Source of the DNA: Chloroflexota bacterium
GTDB taxonomy: Bacteria > Chloroflexota > Anaerolineae > Anaerolineales > JACQED01
Length of the DNA stretch: 13,925 nt
Assembly (NCBI GenBank): GCA_016200785.1
Contig: JACQED010000199.1
Location: 1-13,925 of the forward strand
Direction: 5' to 3'
This document shows positions 1-5,216 of this stretch, piece by piece. The notes below the pieces were generated by a model. It was not told where the DNA came from and did not search any database. It saw nothing but the letters and a program-made list of their open reading frames with translations. Both the position numbers and the translations under genes were made by a program. How positions within the stretch are numbered: the stretch's first letter is position 1; each line of letters begins with the position of its first letter.

Positions 1-571
1 ACACGGTCGCGAACTCGACGCCGATCGCGCCCGCGCCGATGATGACGACAGAGGCGGGCAAAGTCTCCTGCAAGATCGCTTCGCGGTACGTCACGACTTT
101 CTTGCCGTCGGGTGTGACGCCGGGGATCGTGCTGGGGCGCGCGCCGGTGGCGATCACGACGTTCTTCGCGTCGAGCGTCCGTTGGCCGCCATCTTTCGCC
201 GTGACTTCGACCTGCGAGGCCGACTTGAGCATCGCCGTGCCCATGTGAACGTCAATCTTGTTTTTCTTCATCAAGAATTCGACGCCTTTGACAAGCCGAT
301 TCGATACCTGCCGCGAGCGTTTGACGGCGGCGCTGTAATCGAGATTCAGATTCTCGAATGAGAAGCCGAACTCTTTGCCGCGATGCCGGAGCGTATGCGC
401 GATCTCGGCGTTCTTGAGCAGGGCTTTCGACGGAATACAGCCAATATTCAGGCACACTCCGCCGAGAAATTCGCGATCGACGATGGCGGTCTTCTGTCCG
501 AGTTGCGCGGCGCGGATGGCGCAGACGTAGCCGGCTGGCCCGGCGCCGATGACGAGGACATCGTAGGTCAT
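1..571 (-). CDS. lpdA: Dihydrolipoyl dehydrogenase (E3), N-terminal part, cut by window edge
   Basis: FAD/NAD disulfide oxidoreductase that reoxidises the dihydrolipoyl arm of the E2 core. The frame is open from the ATG at 571 to the window edge, giving about 190 residues of an expected 460-470. Visible features are the FAD-binding GAGPAG at residues 9-14, the redox disulfide motif GGVCLNIGCIPSK (Cys40 and Cys45), ATGARPS, and the start of the NAD-binding fold (IIGAGAIGVEF) near the edge. The start is supported by AGGAG 10 nt upstream. The ATG overlaps the stop of the HEPN gene (ATGA), so translation is probably coupled. E1 alpha, E1 beta and E2 lie upstream on the same strand, which makes this the dedicated E3 of that complex, although E3 enzymes can be shared. 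The C-terminal dimerisation domain with the catalytic His-Glu is outside the window. Confidence 0.95.
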   Translation of the reverse strand, partial: MTYDVLVIGAGPAGYVCAIRAAQLGQKTAIVDREFLGGVCLNIGCIPSKALLKNAEIAHTLRHRGKEFGFSFENLNLDYSAAVKRSRQVSNRLVKGVEFLMKKNKIDVHMGTAMLKSASQVEVTAKDGGQRTLDAKNVVIATGARPSTIPGVTPDGKKVVTYREAILQETLPASVVIIGAGAIGVEFATV

Positions 572-990
572 TTTGATTCGGTCTCCTGTGTTTCAGGCGG
601 ATGGTCGAGGCCGAGTTTGGCCCGAATGAAAGAGCGGACACGAGTCGCGGCTTTCAGCGCGCGTTCGGCAAATTCGGCGGAAGGATTCGCGCCCGGATAA
701 CGGACTGCAACGGCGTACCCTTCCAAGCCCTCCAAATCTTCTCGGAGCGTCTCAAGTTCTACGTCAAGGACGATACAGGCCTCGAGCAAAGCAATCAGCC
801 CGTGAATTCGCGGAATGGGTTGCTCCTCCTCCTGTAGAACGGCTTTGAGATATTTCTCGGCACACTGTTGCGAATGGAAACAAACGGCGTCAGTGATGGG
901 CGGTTCGTTTTCGCTTCTTCCCATTGCTCGATGGGCGATGTCGAAGTCGTTTTCGGCCTTGAACACCCACTCGGCCGTTGTTTCGTTCAT
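568..990 (-). CDS. HEPN domain protein, probable partner of the adjacent nucleotidyltransferase
   Basis: About 140 residues, small and helical. The core motif CFHSQQCAEKYLKAVLQ (residues 37-53), followed by IHGLIALLEAC and YAVAVRYPG (92-100), matches the HEPN family usually paired with minimal nucleotidyltransferases. HEPN proteins of such pairs often act as RNases that the nucleotidyltransferase neutralises by AMPylation; that role is inferred here. The HepT-type R-x4-H-x-Y motif is absent. The only R-x6-H is at the C terminus (Arg123-His130) and may be chance. I chose ATG 990 over upstream starts because the family motif begins soon after MNETTAEW and AAGGA lies upstream. The 5' end overlaps the nucleotidyltransferase by 101 nt in another frame, and the stop overlaps the E3 start (ATGA). 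Its place inside a dehydrogenase operon is unusual. Confidence 0.85.
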   Translation of the reverse strand: MNETTAEWVFKAENDFDIAHRAMGRSENEPPITDAVCFHSQQCAEKYLKAVLQEEEQPIPRIHGLIALLEACIVLDVELETLREDLEGLEGYAVAVRYPGANPSAEFAERALKAATRVRSFIRAKLGLDHPPETQETESK

Positions 991-1348
991 ACAGCACTTT
1001 TCCTTTAGTCGTAATCTCAATCAGAAACCAATCATGGATAATTATGCGTCGCTCGATCTCTGTTTGTGATCTGACCAGTAGGTCCAATCCAAAAGACCGG
1101 GGAGGCAAAGCCATTCGGATTTCCAGCGCGTGTTCGAGCGGGTCTTTCGGCGTCTCCATCACCACCAGCAGGTCCACATCGCTCCATGGCGTGGGGCGGC
1201 CGTAGGCATGTGAGCCGAACAGAACGATCTTGTCCGGATCAAACTTCTCGGCGATCAGTTTCGCCAGTGCCCGGATGACGCGCTTCGGCACTGGCTTGGC
1301 AATATCCACCCGGAATGGGCTATCCGGGACAAGGCTGGAGCTTGACAT
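890..1348 (-). CDS. Minimal nucleotidyltransferase (MNT), Pol beta superfamily
   Basis: 152 residues. The nucleotidyltransferase signature is intact: GSHAYGRPTPWSDVDLLVV (residues 45-63) with metal ligands Asp57 and Asp59, and a third acidic residue at Asp89 in GLDLLV. The family's usual end, KGKVLYER, falls at residues 115-122. Beyond it lies a 30-residue basic tail encoded entirely within the start of the HEPN gene in another frame. Such enzymes commonly form antitoxin/toxin pairs with HEPN proteins and can transfer AMP to the partner; the sequence supports the pairing, and the activity is inferred. ATG 1348 is 43 nt downstream of the E2 stop. The ribosome binding site is weak, and a TATAAT-like hexamer lies just upstream, so the pair might have its own weak promoter. 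Confidence 0.88.
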   Translation of the reverse strand: MSSSSLVPDSPFRVDIAKPVPKRVIRALAKLIAEKFDPDKIVLFGSHAYGRPTPWSDVDLLVVMETPKDPLEHALEIRMALPPRSFGLDLLVRSQTEIERRIIIHDWFLIEITTKGKVLYERNNGRVGVQGRKRLRHRPSSNGKKRKRTAHH

Positions 1349-1369
1349 TCTCAGACGGTCCTAGCCGCA

Positions 1370-1375
1370 ATTATA
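1370..1375 (-). promoter_or_regulatory. Possible -10 element ahead of the MNT/HEPN pair
   Basis: A perfect TATAAT hexamer on the minus strand lies in the 43-nt gap between the E2 stop and the MNT start. At 17 nt upstream there is only GAGGTA, which matches the -35 consensus at two positions. It would let the pair and E3 be transcribed apart from E1-E2. It is an isolated hexamer and could be chance. Confidence 0.25.
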
Positions 1376-1391
1376 CTCCTTGCCTTCCTCG

Positions 1392-2642
1392 CTACCTCCA
1401 CTTCTCCAACGCCTCTTTCACCTTCGCCAGAAAGTAATCCGCGATCGCCCCGTCCAGAATCCGATGATCGAAGGTCAGCGATAGATACACCATCGGGCGG
1501 ATGGCGATGGCGTCGTCGATCACCTTCACCCGCTTCTCGATCACGCCGACGCCGAGGATGGCGCACTGCGGCTGGTTGATGATCGGCGTGGCGAACAGGC
1601 TGCCGGCAACGCCGTGATTGGTGATGGTGAACGTCCCGCCGGCCACTTCGTCGGGCTTGAGTTGTTTGTTGCGCGCCCGTTGCGCCAGATCGTTCAATTC
1701 GGCGGCGATCTTGAGCAGGGATTTCCGATCGGCGTCTTTGATTACCGGGACGATCAGCCCTTCGTCAATCGCGGCGGCGACGCCGATGTTGATCTCCTTC
1801 TTGAGTAGAATCTTGTCTGCGCCCCAACTGCTGTTGACGATGGGATACTGTTTGAGCGCGGCGACGCTGGCGACGACGAAGTAGGCAGTGAAGGTCAGGT
1901 TCACGCCGTCGCGGGCGAAGATCGCCTTCTGCGCCTCGCGGTGGGCGACGACCCGGCTCATATCCACTTCCATCACCGACGTGACGTGCGGCGAAGTGTG
2001 CTTGCTCCGAACCATGTGCTCGGCGATTGATTTGCGAATGTTGCTGAGCGGAATCGCAGTGCCGGGAGCCGGAGTCGGCGCGGCAGTCTTAGCCAGGCCG
2101 AAGACTTCCTCGGTCGGGCGGAAGAGTTCGCCGTAGCCGGGCTGTTCCCACGCCGGGATTTCAGCCGTCGGGATCGCGCCGCGCCCTTCGACGAACGCCA
2201 GCACGTCTTTCTTCGTGACACGGCCTCCCTGGCCGGTTCCCTTGACTTGTGCGAGGTCCACGCCATGCTCGGCGGCGATCTTCGCGACAACCGGCGAGAT
2301 GAAACCGAGGTCTTGGGTGGCAGAGGGAAGCGGCGAAGGCGCGACCCGGGCTGCGTGCGCGGGTTGAGGCGCGACCGCTGGGACGCCCTCCGGCAAGGAT
2401 TCGCCGGCCTGGCCGACATACGCCAGCAACGTGCCTGCCCTCACCGTCGTTCCCTCGGTCACGTAAATCTTCAACAACGTGCCGGTCGCGGGCGATGGAA
2501 TCTCCGTATCCACTTTGTCGGTCGTGACTTCGATCAGCGGCTCAAACTCCTTGATAATGTCGCCCTCTTTCTTCAGCCACTTGCCGACCGTTCCCTCGAC
2601 AACGCTCTCGCCCAGTTGGGGCATGATGACTTTGGTGAGCAT
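1392..2642 (-). CDS. 2-oxo acid dehydrogenase E2 (dihydrolipoyl acyltransferase)
   Basis: 416 residues. The E2 core carries the lipoyl arm and moves the acyl group from E1 to CoA. An N-terminal lipoyl domain (about 2-77) has the lipoylated lysine Lys43 in EVTTDKVDTE. A Pro/Ala linker follows, then the peripheral subunit-binding domain (about 114-150, SPVVAKIAAEHGVDL...GRVTKKDVL), a second linker, and the acyltransferase domain ending with DHRILDGA, which contains the catalytic His393 and Asp397. I chose ATG 2642 (MLTKVIMPQLGESV), where the lipoyl domain begins. It has GGAG 8 nt upstream, and a further upstream TTG would only add translated repeat sequence. E1 beta is 93 nt upstream and the MNT gene 43 nt downstream. 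Motifs in E1 favour branched-chain substrates, but pyruvate or 2-oxoglutarate cannot be excluded from E2 alone. Confidence 0.94.
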   Translation of the reverse strand: MLTKVIMPQLGESVVEGTVGKWLKKEGDIIKEFEPLIEVTTDKVDTEIPSPATGTLLKIYVTEGTTVRAGTLLAYVGQAGESLPEGVPAVAPQPAHAARVAPSPLPSATQDLGFISPVVAKIAAEHGVDLAQVKGTGQGGRVTKKDVLAFVEGRGAIPTAEIPAWEQPGYGELFRPTEEVFGLAKTAAPTPAPGTAIPLSNIRKSIAEHMVRSKHTSPHVTSVMEVDMSRVVAHREAQKAIFARDGVNLTFTAYFVVASVAALKQYPIVNSSWGADKILLKKEINIGVAAAIDEGLIVPVIKDADRKSLLKIAAELNDLAQRARNKQLKPDEVAGGTFTITNHGVAGSLFATPIINQPQCAILGVGVIEKRVKVIDDAIAIRPMVYLSLTFDHRILDGAIADYFLAKVKEALEKWR

Positions 2643-2648
2643 CTGTGT

Positions 2649-2730
2649 AACTCCAAATTCCAAACTCCAAACTCCAAAACTCAAACCCCGAATCTTCGAC
2701 GACTGTTTTGGAGTTTGACCTTTGGAGTTT
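2649..2730. repeat. Intergenic ACTCCAA tandem repeats with a 13-bp inverted repeat
   Basis: The 93-nt gap between E1 beta and E2 is made largely of one motif. On the plus strand, ACTCCAA-like units recur at 2650-2656, 2664-2670, 2671-2677 and, degenerate, at 2679-2684. The reverse complement TTGGAGT appears at 2708-2715 and 2722-2729. A 13-bp perfect inverted repeat, CAAACTCCAAAAC, pairs 2668-2680 with 2705-2717 around a 24-nt loop. On the coding strand each unit contains GGAG, and the copy nearest E2 serves as its Shine-Dalgarno sequence. Confidence 0.85.
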
Positions 2731-2735
2731 GACGT

Positions 2736-3719
2736 TTAGTAGTTCGCCAATTCCCTCATCGCCGCCGCAATCTTCTGCGGGTTTGGCATGAACCAGTCCT
2801 GCATCGGATGGCTGAACGGCGCGGCCGGAACGTCGGGCGCGGCCAGGCGCTTCACCGGAGCGTCGAGGGCAGTGAAGGCTTCTTCGGCGATGATCGCCGC
2901 CACCTCCGCTCCATAGCCGCCGGTCAGGTTGTCTTCGTGGACGATCAGCGCCTTGCCGGTCTTCTTCACCGAAGCGATGATCGTTTCTTTGTCCACCGGC
3001 AGAAGCGTGCGCAAGTCCACGACTTCCGCGCTGATGCCCTCGGCGGCAACCATCTCCGCCGCTTGCAGCGTGTAGTAGTGCATGATGCCGTAGGCGAACA
3101 CACTCAAGTCGTTCCCGGCGCGGCTTACGTTCGCCGGGCCGATCGGCACGGTGTACTCGCCGTCGGGAATTTCGCCTTTGATCAGCCGATAACCCTTCTT
3201 CGGCTCGAAGAACATGACCGGATTCGGATCGCGCACCGCCGACTTGAGCAGGCCTTTCGCGTCGTAAGGATTCGAGGGGATGACGACCTTGAGGCCGGGC
3301 ACGTGCGTAAAGAAGGCTTCGACGCTTTGCGAGTGATACAGCCCGCCGCCGATGCCGCCGCCGTAGGGCGCGCGGATCACCATCGGCACCGTCCACTCAC
3401 CGCCGGAGCGATAATACATCTTCGCCGCCTCGCTGACGATCTGATTGAAGGCGGGATGGATGAAGTCGGCGAACTGGATTTCGCAGATCGGGCGCAGGCC
3501 GTAGAGCGCCGCGCCGATGCCGACGCCGACGATGGACAACTCGGCCAGCGGCGAGTCGATGATGCGCTGCGGCCCGTATTTGTCGAACAGCCCGAGCGTC
3601 GCGCGAAACACCCCGCCGCGCGGCCCGACGTCCTCGCCCGTGATGAAGACGCGATCGTCTCGGGCGAGTTCTTCGTCCATCGCCTGCCGGATCGCCTCAA
3701 TCAAAGTCACTTCGGCCAT
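2736..3719 (-). CDS. 2-oxo acid dehydrogenase E1 beta, branched-chain type
   Basis: 327 residues, the normal length for E1 beta. It forms the alpha2beta2 thiamine-diphosphate decarboxylase with the E1 alpha just upstream. Visible features are the conserved DSPLAE with catalytic Glu60, GGLYHSQS (His129) near the active site, and FFEPKKGYR (171-179). The FEPK form is typical of branched-chain E1 beta rather than pyruvate E1 beta. The C-terminal transketolase domain follows, including VDLRTLLPVD and the EDNLTGGYGAE stretch. ATG 3719 has AGGAG 8 nt upstream, and this ribosome binding site overlaps the E1 alpha stop codon, so the two genes are tightly coupled (11-nt gap). The same frame stays open farther upstream through E1 alpha, but that stretch has no family resemblance and I left it out. 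Confidence 0.94.
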   Translation of the reverse strand: MAEVTLIEAIRQAMDEELARDDRVFITGEDVGPRGGVFRATLGLFDKYGPQRIIDSPLAELSIVGVGIGAALYGLRPICEIQFADFIHPAFNQIVSEAAKMYYRSGGEWTVPMVIRAPYGGGIGGGLYHSQSVEAFFTHVPGLKVVIPSNPYDAKGLLKSAVRDPNPVMFFEPKKGYRLIKGEIPDGEYTVPIGPANVSRAGNDLSVFAYGIMHYYTLQAAEMVAAEGISAEVVDLRTLLPVDKETIIASVKKTGKALIVHEDNLTGGYGAEVAAIIAEEAFTALDAPVKRLAAPDVPAAPFSHPMQDWFMPNPQKIAAAMRELANY

Positions 3720-3730
3720 CGGAAAGACTC

Positions 3731-4696
3731 CTACGCATATACCGGCCCCTTCGCCACCTCGACGTCCGGGTAGGGCGCTTCTTCGGCAAACTTCACCGCG
3801 TCGTCGGCCTCGGCCATCGCGTGCGATTCCATTTCCTCGCTGATCGTATTCGTCAGGATGCCCTGCATTTCCAGATAACTCTTGAACAGGGAGATCGGGT
3901 CGCGCTTCTTCCACTCCTCGACTTCTTCGCGTGTGCGGTACGAGCGATCGTCGTCGTCGGAGGAGTGCGGCACGGGGCGATAGGTTTTGGCCTCGACCAG
4001 GGTCGGGCCGTCGCCGCGCCGCGCGCGATCGGCCGCCTCTTTCACCGCGCGATGGACGGCTAGCACGTCGTTGCCGTCCACCACGACGCCGGTCATGCCA
4101 AACGCCGCCGCGCGGTCGGCTACGTTGGGCACCGCCATCTGAAGTTTCTGCGGCACCGAGATGGCATAGGTGTTGTTCTGCACCACGCAGATAAACGGCA
4201 GGCGATGGACGGCGGCCCAGTTCAACCCTTCGTACCATTCGCCTTGCGAGGTCGAGCCTTCGCCGATCGTCGTCAAGGCGACCCGATCGTCGCCGCGCAG
4301 TTTGATCGCCAGCGCGAGGCCGGCCGCATGTGAGACTTGCGTGGCGACCGGCGAGGAAGTCGAGATCACGTTGGCCCGCTTCAGCCCCCAGTGACTCGGC
4401 ATCTGCCGCGCCAGCGAGGAAGGCTCTCCACTCTTGCCGAACAGCCCCAACGCGAATTCACGCGGGGTGAGGCCGAGGCACAGCATCAACGCGAGGTCGC
4501 GGTAGTATGGCGCGACCCAATCGTGCCCGCGCCGCAATCCGTAGGCCGCGCCGACCTGCGTCGCCTCGTGGCCGATGGCCGAGATGTGAAAGGCGATCTT
4601 GCCCTGACGATGCAGAACCCACGAGCGCTCGTCCAATCGGCGCGAGCGCAGCATCTGAAGGTACATCTCCAGTTGAAGTTCTTTAGTCCACTCCAT
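3731..4696 (-). CDS. 2-oxo acid dehydrogenase E1 alpha, branched-chain type
   Basis: 321 residues. It binds thiamine diphosphate and decarboxylates the 2-oxo acid. The ThDP motif runs from GEG (145-147) to NN (174-175). The substrate loop near the C terminus reads HSSDDDDRSYR (244-254), which resembles the HSTSDDSSAYR loop of branched-chain enzymes more than the GHSMSDP of pyruvate dehydrogenase. SPVATQVSHAAGLALA (115-130) also fits this group. The product would be branched acyl-CoA from the 2-oxo acids of leucine, isoleucine and valine. ATG 4696 is backed by GGAG 9 nt upstream. The first residue of the ThDP motif is followed by Glu rather than the more common Asp (GEG, not GDG), as seen in this branched-chain group. 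Confidence 0.94.
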   Translation of the reverse strand: MEWTKELQLEMYLQMLRSRRLDERSWVLHRQGKIAFHISAIGHEATQVGAAYGLRRGHDWVAPYYRDLALMLCLGLTPREFALGLFGKSGEPSSLARQMPSHWGLKRANVISTSSPVATQVSHAAGLALAIKLRGDDRVALTTIGEGSTSQGEWYEGLNWAAVHRLPFICVVQNNTYAISVPQKLQMAVPNVADRAAAFGMTGVVVDGNDVLAVHRAVKEAADRARRGDGPTLVEAKTYRPVPHSSDDDDRSYRTREEVEEWKKRDPISLFKSYLEMQGILTNTISEEMESHAMAEADDAVKFAEEAPYPDVEVAKGPVYA

Positions 4697-4702
4697 TGGC
4701 AG

Positions 4703-4715
4703 TGTCTCCGAGACA
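4703..4715. repeat. Small palindrome over the E1 alpha ribosome binding site
   Basis: TGTCTCCGAGACA is a 6-bp inverted repeat with a one-base centre. It covers the GGAG of the E1 alpha ribosome binding site, in the 21-nt gap after the small membrane protein gene. A dimeric regulator or an RNA fold could act here. It is short enough to be chance. Confidence 0.3.
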
Positions 4716-4717
4716 AT

Positions 4718-5071
4718 TCACGGGGAACTTCCAACTGTCCCCGGGCACACGGTTGGCAGCGTCTTGCTGAATCTGAGCGTCGGCCCGTTGGCTATCCAGA
4801 TTTCCAGCGACACGAAGGACACTTGACTCGCGCCGTAACCGTACACGAGCGAGGCGGGCGCGCGGCCGTCTTGCCAGTGAACTTGATAAGCGCGGACGGC
4901 GCAACTGTCGAAATAGGCCGCATGAAACACATCCACCCGTTGAACACTGAATCCCGCGGCCGATAAGCACGCCGTGACGGCCAGGCTCAACGCCAGCACA
5001 GCCAGCCACGGCCACACATCGGCGGAACGCAGAGCCTCGTCCTGCCCCGGCCTTCGGTCGTGCTGGGTCAC
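4718..5071 (-). CDS. Small hypothetical protein with one predicted membrane segment
   Basis: 117 residues from a GTG start. I do not recognise a family. The N-terminal 19 residues are polar and are followed by one hydrophobic stretch (about residues 20-41, WPWLAVLALSLAVTACLSAA), so the rest would lie outside the membrane if it is inserted. The outer part has several aromatic residues and two cysteines. The ribosome binding site is poor (TTGAG). It ends 21 nt before E1 alpha on the same strand, which suggests co-transcription, although no functional link is evident. A second overlapping frame on the same strand is Arg-rich and less protein-like. This could be a real accessory gene or an accidental frame. 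Confidence 0.45.
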   Translation of the reverse strand: MTQHDRRPGQDEALRSADVWPWLAVLALSLAVTACLSAAGFSVQRVDVFHAAYFDSCAVRAYQVHWQDGRAPASLVYGYGASQVSFVSLEIWIANGPTLRFSKTLPTVCPGTVGSSP

Positions 5072-5180
5072 TGCTCAATTCGCGTCCATCGCGCGGCCTC
5101 CCGCCGCAGTCCAATGCAATCATCGCGAAGACGCGCCCCCTCAATCCCTGGCGGGGCAGGCGGGCGCGAAGATTTCTCCT

Positions 5181-5213
5181 TTCGTGGCGGTCTTCGTGTC
5201 ATCGCGGTTCAAA
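5181..5213. repeat. Low-complexity CTTCGTGGCGGTCTTCGTGT-like intergenic sequence
   Basis: In the 145-nt gap between the Fe-S protein stop and the small membrane protein start, the sequence repeats a TTCGTGGCGG / TTCGTGTCAT / TCGCGGTTC pattern. On the minus strand it reads as ACACGAAGACC / GCCACGAAAGG. Near-repeats of about 9-10 nt of this kind resemble the ACCACGAAGACACGAAG-type filler I recall from many environmental genomes. The rest of the gap is GC-rich with no clear hairpin or promoter. Confidence 0.5.
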
Positions 5214-5216
5214 AGC

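Noticed and set aside
2643..2684. TTG start giving E2 a 14-residue N-terminal extension
   Set aside because: The extra residues are only translated ACTCCAA repeat. The lipoyl domain starts at ATG 2642, which has a well-placed GGAG.
2649..2730. CRISPR-like array in the ACTCCAA repeat
   Set aside because: Units are about 7 nt with no regular spacers, occur in both orientations, and no cas gene is present.
2808..3773. Long plus-strand open frame opposite E1 beta (321 codons)
   Set aside because: Its product is Arg/His/Asp-rich with no domain, and it is an antisense shadow of a clear E1 beta gene in GC-rich DNA.
3720..4238. Upstream extension of the E1 beta frame into the E1 alpha gene
   Set aside because: The extension is Arg/Gly-rich, out of frame with E1 alpha, and E1 beta has a proper ATG with a ribosome binding site at 3719.
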